DNA of 64,000 nucleotides from Ureibacillus manganicus DSM 26584 (GCF_000772945.1 NZ_JPVN01000005.1:158807-222806), one strand, 5' to 3'. Shown: positions 54,482 to 64,000, counted from the stretch's first letter. Numbers and translations are program-made. Notes: generated by a model not told the origin, from the letters alone.

Positions 54482-55729
54482 TTAAACCAACTTCTGCACC
54501 GCGCTACAAATCGCGTACTTCACATGCTCGTAAGTTAAGCCACCTTGAATGTATGCAGTAAAAGGTGGGCGAATCGGGCCGTCAGCAGTTAACTCAATGC
54601 TCGAACCTTGCACAAAAGTTCCTGCAGCCATGATCACATCATCTTCATAGCCCGGCATGTAAGCTGGTATTGGCGCGTAATGGGCATTAATAGGTGATGC
54701 GGCTTGAATTTCTTGACAGAACGCCACCATTTGCTTAGCCGTTTGGAAAGACACAGATTGAATTAAGTCCGTACGAACATCTGTATAATGAGGAGACGTT
54801 GTCATCCCCACTTCTTCTAACATCGCTGAAGTGAAAATAGCCCCTTTCAGACTTTGCGCTACAATATGTGGCGCCATAAAAAATCCTTGGTAAAAATCGG
54901 CCAAAGTATTTAATGAGGCTCCTGCTTCTGCACCGATCCCTGGAGAAGTCATACGGTATGCGCACATCTCAACTAAATCAGCACGGCCAGCAATGTATCC
55001 GCCAATCTTAGCTAATCCTCCACCAGGATTTTTGATTAAGGAACCAGCCATTAAATCAGCCCCCACTTCCGTAGGTTCTTGCTCCTCAACAAATTCCCCG
55101 TAACAGTTGTCCACAAAAATCACGACATCTGATTTGATTTCTCGAATTTTCTCACACATCTCACGAATCGCTTCTATCGTATATGAAGGACGACTAGCAT
55201 ATCCTTTCGAACGTTGAATGGCTACCATTTTTGTGCGTTCATTAATGGCAGCACGAACCCCGTCCCAATCGATTTCCCTGTCATCGATCAAGTCAACATG
55301 CGAGTAGCCAATTCCAAAATCCTTCAAAGATCCTGTATCCTTCTCACCACCATCGACGATTGATTGCAATGTATCGTAAGGCTTCCCTGTGATATAAACG
55401 AGCTCGTCACCAGGTCTCAGCACGCCGAAAAGACTTAATGTAATTGCATGCGTACCTGAGATAATTTGTGCGCGCACAATAGCAGCCTCTGCTCCGAAGG
55501 TTTTTGCATAAACGCGTTCTAAATTGTCACGTCCCTCATCATCGTAACCATAGCCACTAGATGGATGAAGATGATAATCACTCACTTGATTTTCCCTAAA
55601 AGCAGCAAGCACCTTTTGCTGATTAAAGAAAGCAGTTTGATCTACTTTTGCGTGGTAAGGACGAACTCTTTCTTCAATTTGTCTTGCTAATGCAAGGGTT
55701 TCAGGTTTAATAGATGATATAAATGCCAT
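54482..55729 (-). CDS. ynbB: Methionine gamma-lyase family PLP enzyme YnbB
   Basis: 415 residues, fold-type I PLP enzyme of the 'aluminium resistance' family. Signatures: HPSSGYGYDDEGRDNLERVYA, VFVDNCYGEFVEEQEP and the PLP-binding Lys in GSLIKNPGGGLAKIGGYIAG. The reaction is uncertain; a sulfur-amino-acid lyase is suggested by the family. In B. subtilis ynbB directly precedes glnR; here a membrane gene and an array separate them. Confidence 0.88.
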   Translation of the reverse strand: MAFISSIKPETLALARQIEERVRPYHAKVDQTAFFNQQKVLAAFRENQVSDYHLHPSSGYGYDDEGRDNLERVYAKTFGAEAAIVRAQIISGTHAITLSLFGVLRPGDELVYITGKPYDTLQSIVDGGEKDTGSLKDFGIGYSHVDLIDDREIDWDGVRAAINERTKMVAIQRSKGYASRPSYTIEAIREMCEKIREIKSDVVIFVDNCYGEFVEEQEPTEVGADLMAGSLIKNPGGGLAKIGGYIAGRADLVEMCAYRMTSPGIGAEAGASLNTLADFYQGFFMAPHIVAQSLKGAIFTSAMLEEVGMTTSPHYTDVRTDLIQSVSFQTAKQMVAFCQEIQAASPINAHYAPIPAYMPGYEDDVIMAAGTFVQGSSIELTADGPIRPPFTAYIQGGLTYEHVKYAICSAVQKLV

Positions 55730-55903
55730 ATGTATTACTCCGTTCTTTATGAATTCCTATATCATCATATCAATACTTTTCATTTTTTGAAATAATAATA
55801 AAATCCTTTCACTTGCATGGAATAATTTTATTCTTCTCACCTGTGTAATAACCCACGCTTATTTAGGAAAACATAGTGAAAAAGAGTTTTTGGAGGATAA
55901 TTA

Positions 55904-56761
55904 ATGCAAGAACATCCAAGTGAAATTTATAAGACTTTTTGCAAGAGTGAATACGATGTATTAAAACGTGTCATTCTTTGTTCGCCTCAATATATGACCA
56001 TTCGTGATGTCATCAATGAAACACAAAAACATTTTGAGAATGAAGGAATTCATATTCAACGCGCGCTAGAGCAGCATCGTGAATTTGTAAAAACGTTAAT
56101 GGATCATGATGTTGAAGTGATTTTACTACCTTATCATAAAAAATATCCTGAACAAGTTTTTACTCGGGATATTGGCTTTACACTTGGACAAACAATATTT
56201 GTTGCAGAAATGGCAACCGATGTTCGTGCCGGTGAGCAAAATGTACTAAAACAGTGGCTGGAAGATGAAGAAATTTCTTACTATAATTTAATCGGGGAAG
56301 AAATTGAGGGTGGAGATGTAATGATCGATCAAAAGACAATTTATGTCGGTTTGAGTGATCGAACAAATGAAAAAGCAGCCCAACAACTTCAACGTTTGTT
56401 AAATCAATACGAAGTAATTCAAATCCCATTTAAAGAAAAATATTTGCACTTAGATTGCATATTTAATGTGATTTCACCAGAAGTGGCACTGATCTACCCA
56501 AAAGCTTTAATGCAAAAAGACATTGATTTTTTAGCTAGTCGCTATGATTTAATTGAAGTATCGGAAGAAGAACAATTTCAGCTTGGCACAAATGTATTAA
56601 ATATTGGTAATAAGAGAATCTTTAGCTTGCCAATCAATAAGAATGTAAATAAACAACTGCGTGATCGTGGCTTTGATGTGATTGAAGTGGATATTACAGA
56701 AATCATCAAATCTGGCGGGTCATTCCGTTGTTGTACACTTCCTATTTTACGAGAGCTTTGA
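55904..56761 (+). CDS. Arginine deiminase/dimethylarginine dimethylaminohydrolase family protein
   Basis: 285 residues of the guanidine-modifying superfamily (pentein fold). VFTRDIGFTLG holds an acidic substrate-binding segment, EGGDVMI another, H183 (YLHLDCIFNVI) is the likely catalytic His, and a Cys of the C-terminal GGSFRCCTLP is the nucleophile. Acts on arginine or methylated arginine; the substrate cannot be read. ATG after TGGAGGA. Single gene, divergent from ynbB. Confidence 0.85.
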   Translation: MQEHPSEIYKTFCKSEYDVLKRVILCSPQYMTIRDVINETQKHFENEGIHIQRALEQHREFVKTLMDHDVEVILLPYHKKYPEQVFTRDIGFTLGQTIFVAEMATDVRAGEQNVLKQWLEDEEISYYNLIGEEIEGGDVMIDQKTIYVGLSDRTNEKAAQQLQRLLNQYEVIQIPFKEKYLHLDCIFNVISPEVALIYPKALMQKDIDFLASRYDLIEVSEEEQFQLGTNVLNIGNKRIFSLPINKNVNKQLRDRGFDVIEVDITEIIKSGGSFRCCTLPILREL

Positions 56762-56768
56762 TAATCAA

Positions 56769-56796
56769 GGTGCTAGGCATTCAAATGCTTGGCACC
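56769..56796 (+). other. Hairpin after the deiminase-family gene
   Basis: GGTGCTAGGCATT / AATGCTTGGCACC, with two mismatches in the stem, 7 bp after the stop. It is followed by A rather than T, so it is not a canonical terminator. Confidence 0.5.
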
Positions 56797-56831
56797 AAAA
56801 AACACACAGAAGAAGGATTTCCTCTGTGTGC
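56797..56831 (-). terminator. Terminator of the rhodanese gene
   Basis: CACACAGAGGAA / TTCTTCTGTGTG stem followed by TTTTTT on the minus strand. Confidence 0.85.
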
Positions 56832-56839
56832 CAATAGTT

Positions 56840-57148
56840 TTATTTAAATTCTAGCTCTCCATCATAGTCCATCATGCCGCCTTCAAGATTAACCACTTGA
56901 AACCCTTGTGATTCAAGGTATTCGCAAGCATTTGCACTGCGAACGCCACCTTTACAAACTAAAATATATTCTTTGGACTTGTCCAATTCATTCACTTTTT
57001 CAGGAATAGAGCCAAGTGGAATATTGATAGCACCAGGAATCATCCCATTTTCAACTTCAAAATCTTCGCGAACATCAATAATGTTTAAATCTTCGTTAGC
57101 GTCTAATAAATTAATGATTTCTTCTGTAGTCATCGATTTCATTTTCAT
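56840..57148 (-). CDS. Single-domain rhodanese (sulfurtransferase)
   Basis: 102 residues. One rhodanese domain with active-site C65 in VCKGGVRS and the N-terminal NIIDVREDFEVENGMIPGAINIP. Transfers sulfane sulfur; partner unknown. Two ATGs (57148 and 57142) both fit AAGGAG; I use the first. Independent unit between the deiminase gene and hfq. Confidence 0.88.
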   Translation of the reverse strand: MKMKSMTTEEIINLLDANEDLNIIDVREDFEVENGMIPGAINIPLGSIPEKVNELDKSKEYILVCKGGVRSANACEYLESQGFQVVNLEGGMMDYDGELEFK

Positions 57149-57377
57149 AAAACTCCTTTTTCTTTTACTATTGCCATTATAGATAATAATAGGGAAATCG
57201 GCTAGGAAGTTAACTTCTTCATGTTGAATTAATTTATGATTTTATACTGCTGAATTTTTGGGCTATGCCTGGGGTCACCTTGACTGACTGGCGATTACTT
57301 CATTAATTTTGGCTAATATCCCTGGCAATATCTCTCCCCGAATCCACAAGAACCAACGTCCAGCAGATTTCGCACAC

Positions 57378-57406
57378 AAAAAAATCGGCTAGTAGGAACT
57401 GCCGAT
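57378..57406 (-). terminator. Terminator of hfq
   Basis: ATCGGC...GCCGAT with an inner AGT/ACT pair, followed by seven T on the minus strand. The 195 bp between this and the rhodanese promoter shows no gene. Confidence 0.88.
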
Positions 57407-57413
57407 CTAAAAA

Positions 57414-57650
57414 TTATGCATTTTCTTCAACACTATCATGGATGGAGATGTTTTTTGCGGGAACGAATGTTGAAATAGCATGTTTGTAAATTAGTTGTTG
57501 TTTGCCTTCTGTTTCTAGTAATACAGTAAAATTGTCGTAGGATTTAACGATTCCTTTCAGTTGGAATCCGTTTAATAGAAACACTGTTACGAAAGTACCG
57601 CTTTTGCGTAAAGTATTTAGGAAAGTATCTTGTAAATTGATCGATTTCAC
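57414..57650 (-). CDS. hfq: RNA chaperone Hfq
   Basis: 78 residues. Sm1 motif ([25 protein letters not shown]) and Sm2 motif YKHAIST. Forms hexameric rings that bind small RNAs and mRNAs, although its role in Bacilli is modest. GTG start with GAGGTG upstream. It follows miaA by 60 bp, the conserved miaA-hfq order. Confidence 0.96.
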   Translation of the reverse strand: MKSINLQDTFLNTLRKSGTFVTVFLLNGFQLKGIVKSYDNFTVLLETEGKQQLIYKHAISTFVPAKNISIHDSVEENA

Positions 57651-57710
57651 ACAAACACCTCATTTTTCCTTATAATTTTGACCTATTCGTATACATTCTC
57701 TATTAATCGA

Positions 57711-58643
57711 CTATTTTCCTTCTTGATATTCAAAAAATTTGGAAATTTTTATAATTTCACTCCAATTATTGCCAATCCATTGAACGTCCATTTTATTTCG
57801 AAAATAAGTCAACTGTCGCTTTGCATAACGTCTGGAATTTTGCTTTAAATCCTCTATCGCTTCTTCCAATGTTAATCTTCCATCGAAATAGGCATAAAGT
57901 TCTTTATAGCCGATTGCTTGAACAGACTGCACACCTCGAATATCTCGGTCATACAACGACTTCGCTTCCTCAAGCAATCCCTTCTCCATCATAAGGTCAA
58001 CACGCAAATTAATGCGCTCATACAATTTTTCACGATCCATATCCAGACCGACAATCAAATGATTGTACATAGGAATCGTCCCTCTATTAAACTCCTCCGA
58101 CGCTTTAGAGACACCGTTTAGCTCAACCATTTCAAGCGCTCGTATTACCCGTCTCGTATTATTCGGGTGAATCGTTTTCGCTGTTTCTGGATCAAGCTCC
58201 ATCAGCCTTTCATGCATAGCTTCAGGACCAATCCGTTCAAGATCCTTATAATACGCCATACGTGCATCTTCATCTACTTTTTCTTCTGTAAATTGAAAAT
58301 CATATAAAACAGCTTGAACATACAAACCCGTTCCTCCGACAATAATTGGAAGTTTACCACGCGATCTAATTTCAGCAATCTTTTCCCGTACTAATTGCTG
58401 ATATTCCGCTACAGAAAAACTTTCGGTAGGTTCTTTTATGTCCAATAAATGATGTGGGATGCCTTCCATTTCTTCCTCTGTAACTTTAGCTGTTCCAATG
58501 TCCATTCCCACGTAAATTTGCATGGAATCGCCATTGATAATTTCACCATTAAATTCTTTGGCCATTTTTATACTTAATGCTGTTTTTCCTGATGCAGTAG
58601 GCCCAACAATGGCTACTACCTCAATTTGCTCTTGTTTTGTCAT
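57711..58643 (-). CDS. miaA: tRNA dimethylallyltransferase MiaA
   Basis: 310 residues. Adds a dimethylallyl group to A37 of tRNAs reading UNN codons. P-loop GPTASGKT (14-21), [29 protein letters not shown] and C-terminal [16 protein letters not shown]. Its first 23 bp overlap the end of the upstream hydrolase gene, suggesting co-translation. Confidence 0.96.
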   Translation of the reverse strand: MTKQEQIEVVAIVGPTASGKTALSIKMAKEFNGEIINGDSMQIYVGMDIGTAKVTEEEMEGIPHHLLDIKEPTESFSVAEYQQLVREKIAEIRSRGKLPIIVGGTGLYVQAVLYDFQFTEEKVDEDARMAYYKDLERIGPEAMHERLMELDPETAKTIHPNNTRRVIRALEMVELNGVSKASEEFNRGTIPMYNHLIVGLDMDREKLYERINLRVDLMMEKGLLEEAKSLYDRDIRGVQSVQAIGYKELYAYFDGRLTLEEAIEDLKQNSRRYAKRQLTYFRNKMDVQWIGNNWSEIIKISKFFEYQEGK

Positions 58644-59556
58644 TTGCTTTTAACCACCGTGTTACTACGTCATATACGCGTTCTTTATTAACTTCATTTA
58701 AAATTTCATGGCGCATGCCTTCAAACAGATAGATAATTACATTTTGAAGCCCTGCATTTTTCAATTGTTCTGCAACCTTATAAACGCCTTTACCTTTAAG
58801 TCCAACAGGGTCTTCAGTCCCACTTATCAATAAAATCGGCAAATCTTTTTCAATTCGCTCGTTTTCTTCTTTTCGATTAATAACGAGTAACCCTTCTGTC
58901 AGATCGACAAAAAATTGATTCGTTGCAATAAATCCACATAGCGGGTCTTCAATGTATTTACGAACTTCATCTTCGTCAGATGTTAGCCAATCATATCCCG
59001 TTTTCACATTTTTAAATTGCTTATTAAAACCGCCCAAAGAAAGCTCATTCATTAACTCACCTTTAGAGTCTTTCCCTTTTGTTCTTGCAAGAGTTCGAGC
59101 AAGCGTATTCCCAACTTTATGGAGGACTGTTGTTGTGCCTGTTCCGCACAAAATACAACCATCGACAACATCACTGTATAGTTGGATAAAACGTCGTGCA
59201 ATAAAAGAGCCCATACTATGACCAAAAAGATATATTGGGACTTTTTTGTAATCATAACGAACATTTTGAATCACTTCATAGACATCATCAACTACTCGAG
59301 CAAATCCATTTTCATCTGCAAAGTATCCAAGCTTCCCGTTCATTTCTGCAGTTTTCCCATGACCTCTATGATCATGAACGGTGACGAAATAACCTTGCTC
59401 CATTAACATTGTTGCAAAAGTATCATACCGTCCCCCGTGTTCCCCCATTCCATGTAATATGTGGAAACGTCCAATTACTTCTCCAGTCGGTTCATAAATT
59501 CGAACAAATACTCGATGCCCATCATTAATCAATAACTCCATCGAACGCTTAGTCAA
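58621..59556 (-). CDS. Monoacylglycerol-lipase/lysophospholipase-like alpha/beta hydrolase
   Basis: 311 residues. Serine hydrolase-4 family: [26 protein letters not shown], nucleophile S114 in [12 protein letters not shown], Asp in SGTEDPVG and His in GMRHEIL. Probably cleaves monoacylglycerol or lysophospholipid. TTG start 6 nt after AGGAGGAG. Overlaps miaA by 23 bp; follows glpD, an interesting pairing because the hydrolase could release glycerol that glpD-side metabolism uses (inference). Confidence 0.86.
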   Translation of the reverse strand: MTKRSMELLINDGHRVFVRIYEPTGEVIGRFHILHGMGEHGGRYDTFATMLMEQGYFVTVHDHRGHGKTAEMNGKLGYFADENGFARVVDDVYEVIQNVRYDYKKVPIYLFGHSMGSFIARRFIQLYSDVVDGCILCGTGTTTVLHKVGNTLARTLARTKGKDSKGELMNELSLGGFNKQFKNVKTGYDWLTSDEDEVRKYIEDPLCGFIATNQFFVDLTEGLLVINRKEENERIEKDLPILLISGTEDPVGLKGKGVYKVAEQLKNAGLQNVIIYLFEGMRHEILNEVNKERVYDVVTRWLKANDKTRAN

Positions 59557-59650
59557 GTTTTGCTCCTCCTAGTTCCCCTAGTATTTAACGATAATACTTA
59601 TCCTTAATATTACAGCTAATTGGAGTACTTTTCAAAAAATGCATTCTTCT

Positions 59651-61282
59651 TTATTTTGGATTTTTCGCATCATCGATAAATAAATCAAGTTGCGTTTGGT
59701 AAATTAACTTTTCCGTATCAGAATAACCAATAGTATTGCTCATTAGATCAACCACTGCACTCTTATATTGTTCAACTGTTGCAATATCAAAATAGAGCAT
59801 TCCAGTTCGGCGAATAAAGAAATCCGAAGGTGTATAAGCCATTTCTTTCTCAATGGAATAACTTAATTCTGCGTATAGAGCTAAAGGAAGATTCAAATCT
59901 GCACTATGGTTTTTCGCATGAATGAACACATCATCTACATTCGTACCGTATTTTGCAGTTAAAGCTTTGGCATCTTCATATGAGAAACCGAGTGATTCCC
60001 CTACTTTTGCTTTATTTTTAATATAGTCCTCAAAGTTTTTCGAATTAAGGCCCTTTGCACCCGATAATGCTAGAACTTGCGTAATGCAGTTCGTTGCATG
60101 TTTAAAACGATTTTTCTTAACTATTTTATCAACAATTTCTTCTGCCATTTTGCGATAGCCTGTTAATTTTCCCCCTGCAATGGTCATTAATCCGCTTTTA
60201 GACGTCCAAATTTCATCTTTTCTAGAAATTTCAGAAGGATTTTTTCCATCTTCATAAATTAAAGGGCGGACCCCTGCCCAAGTAGATTCAACGTGCTGAG
60301 CTACGACGTTTTGTTCAGGGAAAATAAAATTAATTGCCTCGATTAAGTATTCAACATCTTCACTGGTTGCCGTTGGGTTAATCGGATCATCCTCGAAAAA
60401 CGTATCGGTCGTCCCTACGTATGTTTTCCCATCCCTTGGAATCGCAAAAACCATTCGCTCATCTTCTGTATCAAAATAAACGGCTTGTTCGAGCGGGAGA
60501 ACAGATTGATCAATGACGATGTGAATGCCTTTTGTTAGGCGCAGCTGTTTTTTCTTCTGCGCTTGATCAAGTGCTTGCACATCTTCAATCCATGCACCAG
60601 TTGCGTTTACAATTTGGTGTGCGTGAATCGTGATCGTGTCACCAGAGATTTCATCTTTTACTGTAGCTGCCACAATTTTTTTCTTTTTGTAAACAAAATC
60701 TGTAACCCTAGCATAGTTAATGCAAACAGCTTTATATTCAACGGCTTTCTTGATTACTTCCATTGTAAGCCTAGCATCATCTGTTTTGTATTCTACATAA
60801 TAGCCAGCACCCTTTAAACCTTCTGTTTTAAGGAAAGGCACTTTGTCTAATGTTTCTTTTTTGGAGAGCATTTTTCTGCGTTCATCTTTTCGCACATTGG
60901 CAAGTCGATCGTAAAGTCTTAATGCAACTGAAGTAGTTACTGACCCAAGAGAGCCTTCTTTATATATTGGAAGCAGCATCCACTCAGGTTTTGTTACGTG
61001 AACCGCATTCTCATATACAATTTCTCGTTCACGGCCAACATCGGCCACTAACCCGACTTCAAATTGTTTTAGATAACGTAATCCACCATGAACTAACTTC
61101 GTTGAGCGGCTAGACGTTCCTGCCGCAAAGTCTTGCATTTCAACAAGGGCAACTGAAAGACCGCGTGACGCAGCATCCAGAGCGATTCCTGCCCCAGTAA
61201 TTCCCCCGCCAATTACGAGCACATCAAATGCGTAACTGTTAAGCGTGTTAAAAATGTGCGAACGTTCTTTATATGAATACAT
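59651..61282 (-). CDS. glpD: Aerobic glycerol-3-phosphate dehydrogenase
   Basis: A membrane-associated FAD enzyme that oxidises glycerol-3-phosphate to dihydroxyacetone phosphate and passes electrons to quinone. About 543 residues. FAD site LVIGGGITGAGIALDAASRG, the family motif SSRSTKLVHGGLRYL, and C-terminal FIRRTGMLYFD. The start is the ATG at 61282 after AAAAAAGGAGG. The open frame upstream runs through a 21-bp repeat and is not translated. glpF/glpK are not in the window. Confidence 0.95.
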   Translation of the reverse strand: MYSYKERSHIFNTLNSYAFDVLVIGGGITGAGIALDAASRGLSVALVEMQDFAAGTSSRSTKLVHGGLRYLKQFEVGLVADVGREREIVYENAVHVTKPEWMLLPIYKEGSLGSVTTSVALRLYDRLANVRKDERRKMLSKKETLDKVPFLKTEGLKGAGYYVEYKTDDARLTMEVIKKAVEYKAVCINYARVTDFVYKKKKIVAATVKDEISGDTITIHAHQIVNATGAWIEDVQALDQAQKKKQLRLTKGIHIVIDQSVLPLEQAVYFDTEDERMVFAIPRDGKTYVGTTDTFFEDDPINPTATSEDVEYLIEAINFIFPEQNVVAQHVESTWAGVRPLIYEDGKNPSEISRKDEIWTSKSGLMTIAGGKLTGYRKMAEEIVDKIVKKNRFKHATNCITQVLALSGAKGLNSKNFEDYIKNKAKVGESLGFSYEDAKALTAKYGTNVDDVFIHAKNHSADLNLPLALYAELSYSIEKEMAYTPSDFFIRRTGMLYFDIATVEQYKSAVVDLMSNTIGYSDTEKLIYQTQLDLFIDDAKNPK

Positions 61283-61334
61283 GATATTGCCTCCTTTTTT
61301 ATGTTTGTTTGTAATTGTTTGGTGTGAGTAGTAT

Positions 61335-61432
61335 AATCCCGACAAATCTGCGAATATATCCGACTTTTTTGCTGAGAATACCGACAAAATTAAGAGTAAA
61401 TCCGACATTTTCATAGAAAATTCCGACAATGG
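61335..61432. repeat. CCGACA repeats with exact 21-bp period upstream of glpD (5 copies)
   Basis: TCCGAC or a close variant begins its CCGAC core at 61339, 61360, 61381, 61402 and 61423, 21 bp apart each time, between mutL and the glpD start. Core CCGACA with AT-rich spacers. Confidence 0.85.
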
Positions 61433-61465
61433 CAGATTACTACAATTAATTATTAAATATTTCAC

Positions 61466-63361
61466 CTACATTACACGCTTAAACATCTTCTCCACTTCAT
61501 AAGTTGAAAAGTGTATCATAACAGGTCTGCCGTGCGGGCATGTAAATGGATTATCAGCTTTTCTCAAATCTGCCAGAAGTGCTACCATCTGATCCTTTGT
61601 CAAAAAATAATTCGCTTTAATCGATTTTTTACAGCTCATCATAATTGCTGCTTCTTCTCGTAGTTTTTTCACATCTGCACGTTTCGTTTGCATCACTTGT
61701 TCAATAAGTTCCTCAATAATTTCCTGTTCAAATCCTAGAGGGAACCAGGTTGGATGTTCGCGAACCACAAACGAGGATTGACCGAAATCTTCAAGAAAGA
61801 CACCGACTTCTTCTAACGCATGAAGACTTTCTTTGAGTATTAAAGCCTCATCATATGAGTAATGAAATGTTAGCGGAAGTAGCAATGACTGACGCTCATT
61901 TGGATTGACCTCTCCTACTTTATCTCGGAAATATTCATATTTTATGCGTTCTTGAGCTGCATGCTGATCGATTAAATAAAAGCCATCCTCCATCTGCGCC
62001 ACAATATACGTACCATGAATTTGGCCAACGATTTCCAAGTCAGGGAAAGGTTCTTTTTCAGCTACAGGCGGTGTTTCAGTGAACGTTTCGCTTTCGCTTT
62101 CGCTACTTTCCTGATGGCAGAAGATTTCATCATCGCTACTTTCATGCTGTGTGGTAGTATCGAATACATCGCTCGTTTCAAATGTCGGTGTGATGTCAGG
62201 TTGTGAGATTTCATTTAACGGCACTTCTTTAACAACTGTCGGTTCAGCGTTCAATCGTTGCACAATTTCATTTAATTTTGTTTCATTAAATGTTGGCGTA
62301 CTATTTTTCCATATGTTCATTTGCTCACTTGGCACGCGGGTTGGTTTTTCCTTTTTTTGCGCTAGAGGTACATGAATTGCCCCACGTATCGCTTCACGGA
62401 CCGCCTTCTCGACTAAAGGCAACAGCTCTTGCTCTTTAGATAAGCGAATTTGAAGCTTCGCTGGATGAACATTGACATCCGTTAATTGCGGATCGCCTTC
62501 TATATAGAGAACTACAATAGGGTAGCGTTCAATGGGCAAATATGTGTGATATGCATCAACAATTGCTTTTTGAATCAAATAATGTTTTACCCATCGACCG
62601 TTTACAAATAATGAAATATAGTTTTTCGATGCACGTGTCACTTCCGGCATTGAAGCGTAGCCATGCACCTTGTAGTCCTTTGATTCAATACTGAATGGGA
62701 TCATTTTTTTCGCATTTTGCATTCCATAAATCGCCGCCAGCACTTGCTGAACATTGCCCCTGCCGTTCGTTTGGAGGAGAACCCCTCCATTATGTACAAG
62801 TTTAAAGGCAATATCGGGATATCCAAGTGCTAAGCGATTCAATAAATCAATAGAGTGCCCAAGTTCGGTTTGTATTGTTTTTAAATATTTTAGCCGCGCT
62901 GGTGTGTTGAAAAATAACTGGGATACTGTGATGTCCGTTCCTTTTCTAAATGCGGTCGGTGTTTTCGATATAACATGACCGCCTTCTAGATGCACTTCCA
63001 AGCCGCTCGTTTCCCCATCAGATGTTTTCAAAGTAACTTTTGAAACGGATGCAATGGACGCAAGGGCCTCACCACGAAATCCTAGCGTTCGGATTCGGAA
63101 AAGATCTTGCTCTTTTGAAATTTTGGAAGTGGCATGGCGTCCAAAACATAGAAGGGCATCATCCTCATCCATTCCTCTCCCATTATCTGTTACTTGAATG
63201 GAGGTTAGTCCTGCTTCTTCGAGAAAAACTTCAATGGACGTACTTCCCGCATCAATGGCGTTTTCAACTAATTCTTTCACGACCGATGAAGGACGCTCAA
63301 CCACTTCCCCAGCGGCAATTTTATTTGACAGCCATTCTTCCATTACTTGAATTTTTCCCAT
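61466..63361 (-). CDS. mutL: DNA mismatch repair protein MutL
   Basis: 631 residues. N-terminal GHKL ATPase motifs ELVENAIDAG, VTDNGRGM, TLGFRGEAL and TDVNVHPAK. A long acidic linker (about 340-440). The C-terminal domain has the endonuclease motif DQHAAQERIKYE and the zinc-site motif CPHGRP, as in MutL of bacteria without MutH. Nicks the daughter strand after MutS recognition. ATG after AAAGGAGG. mutS would be expected beyond the right edge. Confidence 0.97.
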   Translation of the reverse strand: MGKIQVMEEWLSNKIAAGEVVERPSSVVKELVENAIDAGSTSIEVFLEEAGLTSIQVTDNGRGMDEDDALLCFGRHATSKISKEQDLFRIRTLGFRGEALASIASVSKVTLKTSDGETSGLEVHLEGGHVISKTPTAFRKGTDITVSQLFFNTPARLKYLKTIQTELGHSIDLLNRLALGYPDIAFKLVHNGGVLLQTNGRGNVQQVLAAIYGMQNAKKMIPFSIESKDYKVHGYASMPEVTRASKNYISLFVNGRWVKHYLIQKAIVDAYHTYLPIERYPIVVLYIEGDPQLTDVNVHPAKLQIRLSKEQELLPLVEKAVREAIRGAIHVPLAQKKEKPTRVPSEQMNIWKNSTPTFNETKLNEIVQRLNAEPTVVKEVPLNEISQPDITPTFETSDVFDTTTQHESSDDEIFCHQESSESESETFTETPPVAEKEPFPDLEIVGQIHGTYIVAQMEDGFYLIDQHAAQERIKYEYFRDKVGEVNPNERQSLLLPLTFHYSYDEALILKESLHALEEVGVFLEDFGQSSFVVREHPTWFPLGFEQEIIEELIEQVMQTKRADVKKLREEAAIMMSCKKSIKANYFLTKDQMVALLADLRKADNPFTCPHGRPVMIHFSTYEVEKMFKRVM

Positions 63362-63399
63362 TAGGAATCGCCTCCTTTAATATTGTTTGGTTATTAATT

Positions 63400-63478
63400 A
63401 AGAATCCCGACAGTTTTCCTAATAATCCTGTAGTTTTTTCGTCTAATCCCGACAATTTATTAGGGATTTCCGACAAAA
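63400..63478. repeat. CCGACA repeats with 21-bp period upstream of mutL (4 copies)
   Basis: CCGACA cores at 63407, 63449 and 63470 with a degenerate copy (CCTGTA) at 63428, all on a 21-bp lattice. Same core as the array upstream of glpD. Confidence 0.8.
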
Positions 63479-63483
63479 CTCTT

Positions 63484-64000
63484 GTTTAATGGATAGTTCA
63501 GCTTTGTTTCCTATTCGTTTTGTTTCATAGAGCGCTTCTATTGGACAGTTCACCCTTGTTTTCGTTCTGTTTTGTCTCATAGAGCGCTTCTATTGGACAG
63601 TTCACCCTTGTTTTCATTCTGTTTTGTCTCATAGAGCGCTTCTATTGGACAGTTCACCCTTGTTTTCATTCTGTTTTGTCTCATAGAGCGCTTCTATTGG
63701 ACAGTTCACCCTTGTTTTCATTCTGTTTTGTCTCATAGAGCGCTTCTATTGGACAGTTCACCCTTGTTTTCATTCTGTTTTGTCTCATAGAGCGCTTCTA
63801 TTGGACAATTCACCCTTGTTTTCAATTCGTTTTGTATCATAGAGTGCTTTTATTGGACAGTTCATCCTTGTTTTCGTTCTGTTTTGTCTCATAGAGCGCT
63901 TCTATTGGACAGTTCACCCTTGTTTTTGTTCTGTTTTGTCTCATAGAGCGCTTCTATTGGACAATTCTCCCTTGTTTTCATTCTGTTTTGTCTAATAGAA
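63484..64000. repeat. Tandem array E: 52-bp repeat, about 9 units, continues past window
   Basis: AGAGCGCTTCTATTGGACAG recurs every 52 bp (63529, 63581, 63633 and on). The unit begins GTTTTGTCTCATAG and can fold TGTC..ATAG / CTAT..GACA. Units are nearly identical, implying recent expansion or homogenisation. No gene inside. Confidence 0.9.

Overview
The window is low-GC DNA from a Gram-positive, endospore-forming member of the Bacillales. The best fit is the Lysinibacillus / Solibacillus / Ureibacillus group (Caryophanaceae, formerly Planococcaceae), but I infer the genus from gene order and repeat style and have not proved it. The evidence is B. subtilis-like synteny (xerD-deoB, fur, nudF, yqkF, yqkE, yqkD; lexA-yneA-yneB-ynzC-tkt-sirA-yneF; hfq-miaA; ynbB-glnR-glnA; mutL), AGGAGG-type ribosome binding sites, frequent GTG/TTG starts, and the sporulation gene sirA.

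Layout. 1-7.3 kb: deoB (cut by the window edge), xerD, two coupled zinc-ribbon genes divergent from a TcaA/YvbJ-like gene, fur and a SpoIIM-position membrane protein. 7.4-13.6 kb: nudF, a divergent aldo/keto reductase plus VanZ-like gene, a glycine riboswitch with terminator ahead of an amino acid permease, a 51-bp hairpin array, yqkE and yqkD. 13.6-19.5 kb: polyhydroxyalkanoate (PHA) storage genes: thiolase, phaC, phaB and phaR, divergent from phaQ and phaP, with yneF between the thiolase and phaC. 19.5-24.4 kb: sirA, a structured intergenic element, the cell-envelope stress operon liaIH-liaFSR and a second 51-bp array. 24.4-34.3 kb: two chemoreceptors, tkt, ynzC, the SOS locus yneB-yneA/lexA with three LexA boxes, a 52-bp array and a class-I amidotransferase.

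34.4-51.1 kb is the most interesting block: a complete monoderm type IV pilus locus. The minus-strand operon reads vanW-like - pilB - pilT - pilC - pilin 1 - pilin 2 - pilM - pilN - pilO - pilD. Divergent from it, on the plus strand, are two successive minor-pilin triads. Each triad has two small prepilins plus one large prepilin-like protein that lacks Glu5 and carries a big exported repeat or beta-rich domain. A further pilin-like gene follows. I read this as a retractable pilus with two major pilins and two alternative tip or adhesin complexes.

51.1-64 kb: glnA and glnR with a GlnR box, a Bax-inhibitor-like membrane protein, a 52-bp array, ynbB, an arginine-deiminase-family enzyme, a rhodanese, hfq, miaA, a monoacylglycerol-lipase-like hydrolase, glpD, mutL and a last 52-bp array that runs off the right edge.

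A second theme is non-coding. Five intergenic tandem arrays with different sequences all have a 51-52 bp period. Four of them contain hairpins built on TTTTGTC...GACA. Two smaller CCGACA arrays, upstream of glpD and mutL, have an exact 21-bp period. These lengths are close to whole numbers of DNA helical turns, and three of the large arrays lie between convergent genes.
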